Shown here: positions 28,026-37,337 of the stretch, in pieces | Numbering within the stretch: position 1 is the stretch's first letter | How the letters are laid out: each line of letters begins with the position of its first letter | Source: Pseudobacter ginsenosidimutans | GTDB taxonomy: Bacteria; Bacteroidota; Bacteroidia; Chitinophagales; Chitinophagaceae | Length of the DNA stretch: 64,000 nucleotides | Assembly: GCF_007970185.1 (NCBI RefSeq) | Contig: NZ_CP042431.1 | Coordinates: 2,914,001 to 2,978,000, forward strand | Reading direction: 5' to 3' | The notes under the pieces: generated by a model | Databases searched by the model: none | Told to the model about the DNA's origin: nothing | The model's input: only the letters and a program-made list of their open reading frames with translations | Translations under genes and position numbers: made by a program

Positions 28026-28109
28026 AGCGAAAAAATTAGTTAGTTAAACAACTATTTCCATCGAAGATAGAACAAAAAACGATAAAGGGCTAGCGGGTGG
28101 TTGAAAAAA

Positions 28110-31100
28110 TTATTCAAAATATTGAATAGCAGGCAACTCATTTTTTTTGAGCGCCTTGTGGTAACGTTTGAGGAGTTTGCGGTTTTTCTTTACGCCAACA
28201 CTGCTGGCCGCACCACTGAGTGTCATCTTCACCCAGTAATTGAAAATGGAGCGGTCGCGGAAACGGGGGAAATACACAGTGCCTGTTCTTTTTGCATTAT
28301 GTTTTCGAAGCACCAGGTGATTGGCGGCCCAGGTAATGAAGCGTGTTACGAATGTCGTCTTTTCCTCAATTCCATTTTTCAGGAATTGGATATTAAGATT
28401 CCTGTATTGCATTTGCATTTCTCCGAGGGAAACGTAATCGCGACCTATGGCGCGGAGGATCATCGTGTCCAGCTCCCCGCTGCGCACTTTGATACTGGCC
28501 AGTGGTTCGAGTATTGAGTTAAGCATAGGAAGATGGGCAGGGCTCATGTGCACATCCAGGAAGAAGCCTTTCAGGCTGTCTGTATAGCTTTCGTCCATAT
28601 TCAGTTTGATCCCGATCTTATCCATGAACCTGGCGGTTGCCCGCAAACGCAGGCTATCGGTATCGCTCATGTCAACATTCCTTACCGGATAAATAGCTGC
28701 ATCGATATGGGTGAAGAGCACAACGCCTGTTTGTTCTGTTTTTGCGCTGAGCTCGGAATATTGTGCAGTGAGGTCATGCACCTGGATGGTGTCGATGGAA
28801 AACAGGAACGGGATCTTCTGTATCAGTCCGGTGGGCAATGGCTTATAAATGCCATGCTGAAAGGGTGGTCGTTTATCCCGGAATACTTCGATACGGGGAT
28901 GCTGAATGGAAACAGTTGAAATAAAAAGTGTACTGTCGTTGAAATACATCCTGGGTTCGATATTCTTTATTTTGACAGCGCCGGTCTTTGCCTGGATATA
29001 ATCGGTCTGGAATGGATGGGCTGCAATATATTCTTCCCTGCTTGCCACAGGCGTGTAACTGAAGGAATCCAGGGAGAGCTCTTTCTGTTTGTTGCTATAG
29101 CGCAGGTTCTGCCAGGTTAAATGGTTGCTCTTACTGATATGATAGCCGGTGAAATGATGTATGGACATGGCCGGGCTGTTCCTGAAGAATTGTTCAGGTT
29201 CTTTCAGCCAGGCAGTATTGAAATGCAGGTTATCCAACGAAAGCGAATCAGCGCGAGTTGAATTGCCCTTGTTCCTGTTTGTGCTCTCGAAATCCTGAAT
29301 GGCTGCATGCTGCAGCAGGGCAGTGGCTTTCATAGCTGAAGCCTGCTGGAGTAATATGTCTTTGAAATGAACGCTAAGTGCTCCGGCAGCGATCCGGCTG
29401 CTGTCCTTTCCTGACTGATCGATATGGAACTGACTGCTTTCCCATTGAGCTGTGGCTGCGGTCAGTTGATTATGCGGAGAATGGTGTACGCGGATATTTG
29501 TAAACGTTAGTCCATCTGCTAACTTGCCGGGCAGCAGCTGCATAAATGTAAAACTGGAATCTTTATATTCCTTTATGTTCACTGCCGGCCTCAGCAATTT
29601 GAGAGAGCTCATTTCCAAATCCGGCCAGCGCTGGCTTTTGTGAGAGGTTTTCTGTACGTGAGGGTATACACTCATGTTCAATTCAGGCTCATTGATCACT
29701 ATATCGTTGATGCGAAGCGGGCCTTTCGATGCTGTTTCGATGAATGGCGTGAATGAAACTGATTTTGCATTCAGGTAGACCGAATCCTTTTGCTGATGAT
29801 GTCTTACCAGTATGCCATCCAGGCTGGAATTGCGGCTTTCATGGATATCATAGGCAGAGATGCCGATGGCGGTTCCCGGCTCCGAGAAAGTGAGCGGGCC
29901 GCCTCTAAGATGCACCTGGTTCAGTTGAACGGGAGCGTCCGTTTCTTTGATGATACTGCCTGCGGATGCCTGCCTGATAAAGGTCTTGAGCAATTGATGA
30001 CCCCGCTTGAAATTAATATTGGTATTGTTGAGCTGTATGCCATTCACGAAAAGCTTTAGCGGAAGGGGAGCTGCGGCACTATCGTTTTGCGATTGCTTCA
30101 TTTCGATATCCACATCAGCTTTCTTCCAGCTGATATGATCTATGCGGAGCAGGTGGATACTGTCGTTCAGCAAGAGGTCCTGCAATGCAAGATCATCTGC
30201 GGATATGCGTACCTGTTGTTCCTTATGATGAAGGTTGAATTTCCTGATCACCAGTGACCGGCTGCCTCCTTCAAAGTAGGCGCGGTCCATATCTATAAGC
30301 AGGTGTTTGGTAGCGATATTGCCTTTGGAGAAGGCGAGGCTTTCAACGGAGCTTTCGATGAAGCCTGAACTGGTGGCGCTCAACAGGCGGTCTGTGTTCA
30401 CTGAACCATTGACGTTATTCAGTACAATGCGGGTATTGCTGTTGAGTTTGAAATCAAGTTGTCCGTCAATCATGCTGATGCGCCGAAGGTTGATGATGGT
30501 ATCCAGCACAGTGAACAGTTCGTAGATGGACCTCCGGTCTGCCGTGTCTTTCCAGGGGAGTTTTTCGTAATGCAGCACAGGTTTGTGCAATATAGCTTCG
30601 CGGGCAGCGATATGGCGGTGGAATAGCAGGTCCTGCCAGCTTAGTCCTTTCAATTCAAATAATGGGATCCGGTAATTCCTGATTGCGGGCACACGGGCGC
30701 CGGGCGTGGTGGTGATAGAAAAATTATCGAGGCGGACTGTGTTGTTGGTGAAACGGATGCTGTCGAATTGCAGCCGGTAGGCGCTGTCTTTTCCATAACC
30801 ATCGTAATTGCGGATGGCCATGAGGAATTGTTCAACGCTGATGGGCTTTTCGGCCCTGGTATCCACTATTACATTATACAGTTCGAAATTGTTACGGCTG
30901 CTGGAAAAAGTATTGGTCTGATGGCCTTTCGAAGTGGTTACATTCACGCTGGAGTTCTTCACGCCGATATAGGCCAGTTGCATATCGCTTGCGATGCCAC
31001 TGAGTACATGCTGGATATTGAGGGGCTTCTTGTTTTTTCTTCGGGGCGCGATACTGTCTTCTTCGATATTCAACCGGATATCGCTGTTCACCAGGTATAC

Positions 31101-31964
31101 AGAGTCTGCGCGGATAAGGCCCTGCCGCGATAACGCCAGGAAATCGACATTGGTGAGCATCATCGTATCCACAAACATCTTGAACACGGGCAAGCTGCCA
31201 TGATGCCGGTAAGCGGTAATGGTGCAGCTATCCAGTTCTACCAGCCTGTTCCTGATATTGATGTTGAAATTCTTGTAAGCGATATGGTGATTGCCGTCCG
31301 GCAACATGAAGGATTGATGGTCTGAGCTCAGCACCACATTATCTGAGAACAGGAATTTGTCGCGCTGCCGGTGAGCGGAAGTGTCTACCTTGAAATTGTC
31401 TATATGAAAATGCAAACGTCCGATGGTGAGTGGTTGCAGTTGGGGAGCAGTCTTATCCAGCAGGGTGAACTGCGCGTTATCGATCTGGAAGCGGCTGATC
31501 TCGAGTACCTGCAATGCTTTTTCGATCGACTCATAGATCTTGCCCATTTCTTCGGGCAGCGACATATGTCTTTCTTCACTTTTCTGCAAACGGGTGATAG
31601 TGATATCGGGCGATTGCACCAGGATGGAATCGATGAGCAGTTGTTTGTCGAAGATGAGTGAGCGGACAGACCTTACCGTTAGATGAAGCTGACGGATCTG
31701 GAAATTGTATCCCATTTTCTCATCTGTGGAGTCTGCAGTATAGAAGCTGATGTTTTGAATGGAAAGTTTTCTGCCGTAGTTGTATTTGATCTTACCGATC
31801 TCCACTTTCAACTTACCATGACTTTGCAGGTACACTACATCCTCGATGGCCCTTTCCGCATGATGGATGAACCACCAGTAGAAAAGGGCCAGCAGGATGA
31901 CCAGGGAACCGATAATGATCCCTGTTATTTTGAGGAATTTCTTTCCCAGCTTAATAAAGGTCAT
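28110..31964 (-). CDS. Very large AsmA-like membrane-anchored protein
   Basis: The 1284-residue protein has one N-terminal transmembrane helix (ITGIIIGSLVILLALFYWWFI, about 14-34) and a very long extracytoplasmic part of alternating hydrophobic and polar residues, predicted beta-rich. Phrases such as KLSIQNISF, LLIDSILVQSPDITI and INDIVINEPELNMSV (V-IDSIxVxxPxIxV) recur at intervals as in AsmA/TamB/YhdP-type repeating beta-groove proteins, which are thought to move lipids between membranes. Exact family membership cannot be proven by eye. It lies 47 bases after metG on the same strand, with a perfect 17-bp palindrome between them. Confidence 0.7.
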   Translation of the reverse strand: MTFIKLGKKFLKITGIIIGSLVILLALFYWWFIHHAERAIEDVVYLQSHGKLKVEIGKIKYNYGRKLSIQNISFYTADSTDEKMGYNFQIRQLHLTVRSVRSLIFDKQLLIDSILVQSPDITITRLQKSEERHMSLPEEMGKIYESIEKALQVLEISRFQIDNAQFTLLDKTAPQLQPLTIGRLHFHIDNFKVDTSAHRQRDKFLFSDNVVLSSDHQSFMLPDGNHHIAYKNFNINIRNRLVELDSCTITAYRHHGSLPVFKMFVDTMMLTNVDFLALSRQGLIRADSVYLVNSDIRLNIEEDSIAPRRKNKKPLNIQHVLSGIASDMQLAYIGVKNSSVNVTTSKGHQTNTFSSSRNNFELYNVIVDTRAEKPISVEQFLMAIRNYDGYGKDSAYRLQFDSIRFTNNTVRLDNFSITTTPGARVPAIRNYRIPLFELKGLSWQDLLFHRHIAAREAILHKPVLHYEKLPWKDTADRRSIYELFTVLDTIINLRRISMIDGQLDFKLNSNTRIVLNNVNGSVNTDRLLSATSSGFIESSVESLAFSKGNIATKHLLIDMDRAYFEGGSRSLVIRKFNLHHKEQQVRISADDLALQDLLLNDSIHLLRIDHISWKKADVDIEMKQSQNDSAAAPLPLKLFVNGIQLNNTNINFKRGHQLLKTFIRQASAGSIIKETDAPVQLNQVHLRGGPLTFSEPGTAIGISAYDIHESRNSSLDGILVRHHQQKDSVYLNAKSVSFTPFIETASKGPLRINDIVINEPELNMSVYPHVQKTSHKSQRWPDLEMSSLKLLRPAVNIKEYKDSSFTFMQLLPGKLADGLTFTNIRVHHSPHNQLTAATAQWESSQFHIDQSGKDSSRIAAGALSVHFKDILLQQASAMKATALLQHAAIQDFESTNRNKGNSTRADSLSLDNLHFNTAWLKEPEQFFRNSPAMSIHHFTGYHISKSNHLTWQNLRYSNKQKELSLDSFSYTPVASREEYIAAHPFQTDYIQAKTGAVKIKNIEPRMYFNDSTLFISTVSIQHPRIEVFRDKRPPFQHGIYKPLPTGLIQKIPFLFSIDTIQVHDLTAQYSELSAKTEQTGVVLFTHIDAAIYPVRNVDMSDTDSLRLRATARFMDKIGIKLNMDESYTDSLKGFFLDVHMSPAHLPMLNSILEPLASIKVRSGELDTMILRAIGRDYVSLGEMQMQYRNLNIQFLKNGIEEKTTFVTRFITWAANHLVLRKHNAKRTGTVYFPRFRDRSIFNYWVKMTLSGAASSVGVKKNRKLLKRYHKALKKNELPAIQYFE

Positions 31965-31981
31965 GAATAGGATTCCGATTC

Positions 31982-31998
31982 ATCAGTAATTTACTGAT
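31982..31998. promoter_or_regulatory. Perfect 17-bp palindrome
   Basis: ATCAGTAA-T-TTACTGAT, with arms of 8 bp around a single base, lies between metG and the AsmA-like gene. The one-base centre suits a protein operator better than a terminator hairpin. The ligand is unknown. Confidence 0.4.
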
Positions 31999-32011
31999 TT
32001 CTATCGAACTA

Positions 32012-34090
32012 TCAGCTAACGCCTGAGCCGGGATCTACAACATTTTCAGGTTTTACGAAATGCAGTTTTCCTGCTGCGTCCTCTGCCATCAGGATCATGC
32101 CATTGCTTTCGATGCCTTTCATCTTGCGTGGAGCAAGATTGGCCACTACCACCACCTGTTTACCAACAATGTCTTCAGGGTTGTAGTGAAGGGCTATACC
32201 GGACACGATTGTACGCTTTTCGAAGCCGAGGTCCACTTCCAGTTTTAACAGCTTGTCTGCTTTTGCCACTTTCTCTGCAGAAAGGATGGTGCCTGTTCTG
32301 AGATCGATCTTTGCAAAGTCGTCGAACTGAATGGCAGGTTTTACTGTTGCGGCTGTAGGCGTAGCTGCGGGAGCAGTAGAAGAGGTGGGCTTCACCATAT
32401 TGGCGTGCAGCTTTTCCACCTGTGCTTTTACGGTATCTTCTTCGATCTTATTGAAGAGCAATTCAGGAGCACGAAGCGAATAGCCAACACTCAGTAGTTT
32501 TGTTTTTCCTGCATTCTCCCATTCCAGCATTTTGTCTACCACTTTCATTTTGTGGATCATCTTTTGTGCGGTGAATGGCAGGAAGGGATTGATGAGGATA
32601 GCGAGGTTGGCGGTCAGTTGCAGGCAGATATGCAGGCAGTTGTCGATATCCTTTTGCAGTGCCGGGTTTTCGGCCAGTTTCTTCTCCACCTTCCAGGGCT
32701 CTTTGTTCTGCAGGTATTTATTGCCTTTGCTGCTCAGCTCGATCACTTCAGCGAGTGCGTCCCTGAACCTGAATTGTTCCAGGTGGGCTTCCACTTTGCC
32801 TTTGGCGATCTCGAATTCCGCCAGCATTGCTTTATCTTCTTCAGTGAGAATGTCAGTATGCAATACGGGGACTTTTCCGCTGCAGAGTTTATGCATCAGA
32901 ACAAAAGTGCGGTTCTCGAAGTTTCCGAAAGAAGCCACCAGTTCATTGTTCACCCTGTCAGCAAATTCTCTCCAGGTGAAATCATTGTCTTTTGTTTCCG
33001 GTGCGTTGGCGCAGAGTACATAGCGCAGGAGGTCCTGCTGGTCCGGAAAATCTTTCACGTATTCATCTATCCAAACGGCCCAGTTGCGGGAAGTGGATAC
33101 TTTTTCTCCCTCGATGTTGAGGAATTCATTGGCAGGCACATTATCGGGCACTACAAATCCGCCATGCGCTTTGAGCATGCTGGGGAAGATGATACAATGG
33201 AAAACGATATTGTCCTTTCCGATGAAATGGATCAGTCTTGAATCCTCCCTGCACCAATAGTCTTCCCATTTATCTGTCAGTTCTTTGGTGGCGGAGATAT
33301 AGCCGATGGGAGCATCAAACCAAACGTAGAGTACTTTGCCTTCGGTGCCGGGGAGGGGTACTTTCACGCCCCAGTCGGAGTCGCGGGTCATGGCGCGGCT
33401 TTGAAGGCCGTTCTCGATCCAGCTTTTGCATTGTCCATATACGTTATTCTTCCATTCCTTATGACCATCCAGGATCCATTCTTTGAGCCAGGGCTCATAG
33501 TTCTGTAAGGGGAAATACCAGTGTTTGGTCTTTTTCTTTACAGGGATGGCGTCGCTGAGTGAGCTGCGCGGATTGATGAGCTGTTCGGGACTGAGGCTGG
33601 TGCCGCAGCGCTCACACTGGTCTCCGTAAGCGTTCTCATTGCCGCAAACCGGGCAGGTGCCCATGATGTAGCGGTCCGCAAGGAAGAGGCCGGCTTTTTC
33701 ATCGAAGAACTGTTCGGTTTCTTTTTCCTCGAAAAGTTTCTCGTCGTACAATTTTTTGAAGAAAGCCTGTGCAGTCTCGTGGTGCACTTTATTGGAGGTA
33801 CGGCTGTAAATATCGAAGGAAATGCCCATCTTCTCAAAGCTGTCTTTGATGATGGCATTGTATTTATCAACTACCTGCTGTGGAGTAACTCCCTCCTTCC
33901 TGGCCCGGAGATTGATGGGTACGCCATGCTCATCCGATCCGCAAATGAATTTGATATCAGTTTTGCGGGCACGCTTGTAACGTACATAGATATCTGAAGG
34001 GAGGTAGCAGCCTGCAAGGTGACCAATATGCACGGGGCCGTTTGCGTAGGGCAGCGCTGCTGTAACTAAGTATCTTTTAAAATCTGTCAT
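32012..34090 (-). CDS. metG: Methionyl-tRNA synthetase
   Basis: MetG charges tRNA-Met. The 692-residue class I synthetase has the HIGH motif in [15 protein letters not shown] (about 13-27), a [18 protein letters not shown] zinc knuckle (about 145-162), the KMSKS loop in the variant form GEKVSTSRN (about 336), an alpha-helical anticodon-binding domain and an Arc1p/EMAP-like tRNA-binding domain at the C-terminus ([20 protein letters not shown], about 590-692). The linker before it is Ala/Thr/Pro-rich. A strong promoter match precedes it. Confidence 0.97.
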   Translation of the reverse strand: MTDFKRYLVTAALPYANGPVHIGHLAGCYLPSDIYVRYKRARKTDIKFICGSDEHGVPINLRARKEGVTPQQVVDKYNAIIKDSFEKMGISFDIYSRTSNKVHHETAQAFFKKLYDEKLFEEKETEQFFDEKAGLFLADRYIMGTCPVCGNENAYGDQCERCGTSLSPEQLINPRSSLSDAIPVKKKTKHWYFPLQNYEPWLKEWILDGHKEWKNNVYGQCKSWIENGLQSRAMTRDSDWGVKVPLPGTEGKVLYVWFDAPIGYISATKELTDKWEDYWCREDSRLIHFIGKDNIVFHCIIFPSMLKAHGGFVVPDNVPANEFLNIEGEKVSTSRNWAVWIDEYVKDFPDQQDLLRYVLCANAPETKDNDFTWREFADRVNNELVASFGNFENRTFVLMHKLCSGKVPVLHTDILTEEDKAMLAEFEIAKGKVEAHLEQFRFRDALAEVIELSSKGNKYLQNKEPWKVEKKLAENPALQKDIDNCLHICLQLTANLAILINPFLPFTAQKMIHKMKVVDKMLEWENAGKTKLLSVGYSLRAPELLFNKIEEDTVKAQVEKLHANMVKPTSSTAPAATPTAATVKPAIQFDDFAKIDLRTGTILSAEKVAKADKLLKLEVDLGFEKRTIVSGIALHYNPEDIVGKQVVVVANLAPRKMKGIESNGMILMAEDAAGKLHFVKPENVVDPGSGVS

Positions 34091-34134
34091 TTGTAGTATT
34101 GATCTTTAGGATCTGATTCATCAGACGTTGGCTG

Positions 34135-34166
34135 CAAAAATACCGGAATTGGGGGCAACGTCAAAA
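34135..34166 (-). promoter_or_regulatory. metG promoter (TTTTG-N19-TATTTTTG)
   Basis: On the minus strand TTTTG is followed after exactly 19 bases by TATTTTTG (34135-34142), matching both Bacteroidota elements and their spacing. The start codon is 44 bases downstream. Confidence 0.7.
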
Positions 34167-34191
34167 TGCGCGGATTCGATAACTTTAGGAG

Positions 34192-35232
34192 ATGAACCGT
34201 AAACATTTCCTTCGCTCCCTTACCCTGGCCGGCGCCAGTTTGCCGGTGATCCCGTCCATTCCGGCCCTCGCAGCAGCAGAGCAGGCTGTTTCTTCTGAAG
34301 CATTGCCGGCAATTCCTCCCTACCTGAAACCCGGAGATACCATTGGCATCACCTGCCCGGCGGGATACATTACGCCCGATTCCATCAAACCTGCCATTCA
34401 GCAAATGGAAAGCTGGGGGTATAAAGTTCGTCCGGGCAAGACCGTGGGCATGCGGGATTTTACATTCGGAGGGAGAGACCAGGACCGGTTCCAGGATTTC
34501 CAGGAGATGCTGGATGATCCTTCTCTCAAAGCGATCATGTGTGCCCGCGGAGGATATGGTATGGTGCGCATCATCGATCAGCTTAATTTTTCCGGCTTTG
34601 TGCAACAACCCAAATGGATCATCGGGTTCAGCGATATTACTGTTATGCATTGCCACCTGAGCGCTAACTATCCCGTTGCCAGTATCCATTCCAAAATGTG
34701 CAACAGTTTTCCAGATGATTGGAGCAAGGCTGATCCACTTCAGCAAGACACAATCCTGAGCATTCGACGTGCGTTGTCTGGTGAAAAAATGGAATACAAA
34801 ACACCGCCATCGGCTTTCAATCGGATGGGGATGGCAGAAGGACTACTGGTTGGCGGCAATCTCAAAACCATCGAGAGCCTGAGCGGCAGCGCTTCCAGTA
34901 TCAATACCAAAGGCAGGATACTGTTTGTGGAAGATACAGGTGAATACCTCTACAGCATCGACCGCATGTTCTGGAATCTGAAGCGGGCCGGTAAACTGTC
35001 TGACCTGGCAGCGCTGGTGGTTGGGGGCTTCAAAGTAAAGCCCGACGATCCCGGAGAGGAATTCGGCAGAACGGTGATCGATATCGTGATGGAGAAAGTG
35101 AAGGAGTTTAAGTATCCGGTTTGTTTTGATTTCCCGGTTGGGCATCAGAAGAATAATTTCGCGCTGAAATGTGGCGTAATACATCAGTTGACTGTGGGAA
35201 CAGAAGGTGTGGAACTGAAGGAGAAAAGATAA
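34192..35232 (+). CDS. S66 family LD-carboxypeptidase, exported copy
   Basis: S66 peptidases cleave the terminal D-residue of muropeptide tetrapeptides (LdcA) or peptide-nucleotide antibiotics (MccF). The 346-residue protein has a signal sequence (about 1-30, LTLAGASLPVIPSIPALAAA) absent from the paralogue at 36342. The catalytic set is present: nucleophile serine in IIGFSDITVMH, glutamate in FVEDTGEYLYSIDRM, and histidine in FPVGHQKNNF. PPYLKPGDTIGITCPAGYI is the usual family start. The signal peptide suggests action in the periplasm. It is divergent from metG. Confidence 0.9.
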   Translation: MNRKHFLRSLTLAGASLPVIPSIPALAAAEQAVSSEALPAIPPYLKPGDTIGITCPAGYITPDSIKPAIQQMESWGYKVRPGKTVGMRDFTFGGRDQDRFQDFQEMLDDPSLKAIMCARGGYGMVRIIDQLNFSGFVQQPKWIIGFSDITVMHCHLSANYPVASIHSKMCNSFPDDWSKADPLQQDTILSIRRALSGEKMEYKTPPSAFNRMGMAEGLLVGGNLKTIESLSGSASSINTKGRILFVEDTGEYLYSIDRMFWNLKRAGKLSDLAALVVGGFKVKPDDPGEEFGRTVIDIVMEKVKEFKYPVCFDFPVGHQKNNFALKCGVIHQLTVGTEGVELKEKR

Positions 35233-35254
35233 GATCAATCAATAATAATAGTTG

Positions 35255-35288
35255 AACCCTGCCTGTATACGGCAGGGTTTTATTTTTC
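35255..35288 (+). terminator. Terminator after the exported S66 peptidase
   Basis: AACCCTGCC (35255-35263) pairs perfectly with GGCAGGGTT (35271-35279), followed by TTATTTTT. Confidence 0.8.
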
Positions 35289-35326
35289 GAATAGACGGCA
35301 GGGTTAGAAAAATAGTTGAGAACCGG

Positions 35327-35364
35327 CTAGTAAAAATTTCCTCGTTTTTTGTTATCAGGGAGGA
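35327..35364 (+). repeat. Direct repeat upstream of higB (copy 1)
   Basis: About 38 bases starting CTAGTAAAAA and ending in a purine-rich GGGAGGA resemble the segment at 37290-37329 upstream of the DUF6934 gene. The two copies bracket the higB-higA-S66 block. Confidence 0.5.
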
Positions 35365-35447
35365 GCGTGTTTTTTAATTCGAAAGAATGTGGAGAAAAAA
35401 AAGTACGCGTTTTGAGAACTTTTTTGATAACTTTACAATTCGGTTGC

Positions 35448-35783
35448 ATGAAGAAGGTTCATTTGGTAAAGGAGGAGACCCTGAAAAAATATGTGAAAGA
35501 GAGTGCTGTATTAAGGAGCGCTGCTAGGCATTGGCTATTTGTTTTAGGAAAAGCCCGCTGGCAGGTCCCGTCAGATCTGAAGTCTGACTTTGGAGCTGCA
35601 GATTTTCTCGGAAACGGATCTTGCAGGGTTGTATTTGATCTGGGAGGGAATAAATTCAGGATGATCTGCAAGTATGAATTCGGAAGAAAGTTTGTGCATT
35701 TGTACATCAGGTGGATTGGTACGCATGCGGCTTATGATGAGCTTTGTAAAAAGAACTTACAGTATACTATTCAAGCATTCTAA
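35448..35783 (+). CDS. higB: HigB-family toxin (mRNA interferase)
   Basis: The 111-residue protein matches the HigB_toxin family: an N-terminal helix pair (ETLKKYVKESAVLRSAARHW), a W-x-x-x-x-DLKSDFGAADF block, then RVVFDLGGNKFRMICKYEF and VHLYIRWIGTHAAYDEL, the signature end of the family. It is predicted to cleave mRNA on the ribosome. The frame is open from 35349, but the residues upstream of Met at 35448 are not HigB-like. TAACTTTA, close to TAnnTTTG, lies about 15 bases before this ATG. The antitoxin starts 10 bases after the stop (toxin-first order, as usual for higBA). Confidence 0.9.
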   Translation: MKKVHLVKEETLKKYVKESAVLRSAARHWLFVLGKARWQVPSDLKSDFGAADFLGNGSCRVVFDLGGNKFRMICKYEFGRKFVHLYIRWIGTHAAYDELCKKNLQYTIQAF

Positions 35784-35793
35784 AATTACTGTT

Positions 35794-36345
35794 ATGGAAA
35801 TACAACTCCCATTTAAAGTTATCAAAGATTATAAACAATATATTGAGTATTGTAATATTCTTGAGCAATATACAGATATGAAAAAACATTCTGAAGCTCA
35901 GGAAGATATTATTGAACTACTTACAGTGCTTATTGAAGCATATGACAGAGAACAGGATGCTGAAGAAGATCAGGAGCCCATCGATCCTGTATCATCCCTC
36001 AAATTTGTGATGGAGCAGAACCGGATGAAGGCTGCTGATCTGGCAAAGGAATTAGGAGTAAGCAAGAGCCTCGTATCTGATATCCTTCATTACCGCCGTG
36101 GTTTTTCCAAATCGTTCATCCGCAAACTGGGCATGCGTTTTAGTTTCAGGCAGGAGTTATGGAACAGACCTTATAAGCTCAATCCTTCAACTAGATCTGC
36201 TAAAAGTTCAAAAGCAGCAAAGGCCGTCAAATCCGGTAAGGTTTCAAAAAAGACAAAACCAACAAATGGGATTTTGGCCAAATCAGCAAAGCCAGTCAGC
36301 CGCAAAAAAGCTTCTGCATCTTCCAAAAAAAACGTTGTAAAATGA
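35794..36345 (+). CDS. higA: HigA-family antitoxin with histone-H1-like lysine-rich tail
   Basis: The 183-residue protein has an N-terminal helical region (about 1-65) and an HTH domain (about 66-125), with MKAADLAKELGVSKSLVSDILHYRRGFSKSFIRKLG showing the XRE helix-turn-helix pattern. It should neutralise HigB and repress the operon. The ~53 residues from about 131 to the end are almost only Lys, Ser, Ala, Thr, Pro, Val and Arg (SAKSSKAAKAVKSGKVSKK), like histone H1 or bacterial Hc1/AlgP tails, which ordinary HigA lacks. I choose the ATG at 35794; the frame is open from 35674 inside higB. The stop overlaps the start of the next gene (ATGA). Confidence 0.88.
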   Translation: MEIQLPFKVIKDYKQYIEYCNILEQYTDMKKHSEAQEDIIELLTVLIEAYDREQDAEEDQEPIDPVSSLKFVMEQNRMKAADLAKELGVSKSLVSDILHYRRGFSKSFIRKLGMRFSFRQELWNRPYKLNPSTRSAKSSKAAKAVKSGKVSKKTKPTNGILAKSAKPVSRKKASASSKKNVVK

Positions 36346-37250
36346 TCAAAGTACCTGCATACCTGCAACCAGGAGATACCATCGCTATTGTTTGTCCGGC
36401 CGGCTTCATGGCAAAAGAAAAAGCTCAGAGCTGTATCGATGTCTTACAGGAATGGGGATACAAAGTGAAAGTAGGCAAGACCCTCGGCAGCGATTCTGAA
36501 AATTATTTTTCAGGCACAGATGAAGAACGTTTGCAGGACTTACAGCAAATGATAGATGATGATTCTGTTCAGGCTATCCTCTGCGGAAGGGGTGGTTATG
36601 GTGTGGGAAGGATCATCGACCGGATCAATTTCAAATCTTTTAAAAAGAAGCCCAAATGGATCATCGGGTTCAGTGATATTACGGTCCTGCATGCGCATAT
36701 CTATTCTAATTATAAGATCGCCACTTTGCATGCGCCCATGGCGGCCGCTTTTAATGATGAAGGCTTCAGGAATGAATATGTGCTGAGCCTTAAGAAAGCG
36801 ATGGAAGGTAAGAAGGCTAAGTATTCCTGCGTACCACATACATTCAATAATAAAGGAGAAGCTGTTGGAGAGCTGGTGGGCGGCAATCTGGCTTTGCTCG
36901 CGAATATTACGGGAACTCCTTCGCAATTGAAAACTAAAGGACGAATACTATTTATTGAAGATGTTGGGGAATATCTCTACAGTATCGACAGGATGTTCTA
37001 TCAACTCAAACGCAGCGGACAGTTGGAGAAACTGGCAGGATTGATCATTGGTGGTTTTACTGATATGAAAGATACAGAAAGGCCATTCGGTAAAACAGTA
37101 GAAGAGATCATCCATGAATTGGTAAGCGAATATGATTACCCGGTTTGTTTCAATTTTCCCGTGAGTCATGGGAAAGAGAATTATGCATTGAAAGTAGGAG
37201 TAGGCTATAAGCTGAAAGTAGGAGCGAATAAAGTGACGTTGGAAGAATAA
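36342..37250 (+). CDS. S66 family LD-carboxypeptidase/MccF-like, cytoplasmic copy
   Basis: This 302-residue paralogue of the gene at 34192 lacks a signal peptide and starts directly with the family block PAYLQPGDTIAIVCPAGF. Catalytic positions are intact: serine in IIGFSDITVLH, glutamate in FIEDVGEYLYSIDRM and histidine in FPVSHGKENYAL. As a cytoplasmic enzyme it could recycle muropeptides (LdcA role) or detoxify a microcin-C-like compound (MccF role). Its ATG overlaps the higA stop by four bases, so it is translationally coupled to the antitoxin, an unusual arrangement. Confidence 0.9.
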   Translation: MIKVPAYLQPGDTIAIVCPAGFMAKEKAQSCIDVLQEWGYKVKVGKTLGSDSENYFSGTDEERLQDLQQMIDDDSVQAILCGRGGYGVGRIIDRINFKSFKKKPKWIIGFSDITVLHAHIYSNYKIATLHAPMAAAFNDEGFRNEYVLSLKKAMEGKKAKYSCVPHTFNNKGEAVGELVGGNLALLANITGTPSQLKTKGRILFIEDVGEYLYSIDRMFYQLKRSGQLEKLAGLIIGGFTDMKDTERPFGKTVEEIIHELVSEYDYPVCFNFPVSHGKENYALKVGVGYKLKVGANKVTLEE

Positions 37251-37289
37251 TTACGATTATAGATTTGCGTAAATTATTTTGAATACTGA

Positions 37290-37329
37290 CTAGTAAAAAA
37301 ACACCGTTTATTGTTTCTATGCTGGAGGA
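37290..37329 (+). repeat. Direct repeat upstream of the DUF6934 gene (copy 2)
   Basis: This is the counterpart of 35327-35364. CTAGTAAAAA is identical, the middle keeps CGTTT-TTGTT, and both copies end in GGAGGA. Here the GGAGGA lies 8 bases before an ATG and could act as a ribosome binding site. Confidence 0.5.
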
Positions 37330-37337
37330 CATAAACG

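Noticed and set aside
30768-31133. 121-codon plus-strand frame inside the AsmA-like gene
   Set aside because: It is an antisense shadow of the 1284-residue gene, as are the other plus-strand frames between 28.1 and 31.9 kb.
35349-35447. Longer HigB start (TTG at 35349)
   Set aside because: The extra 33 residues are not HigB-like and cover the probable promoter; the ATG at 35448 gives the normal family length.
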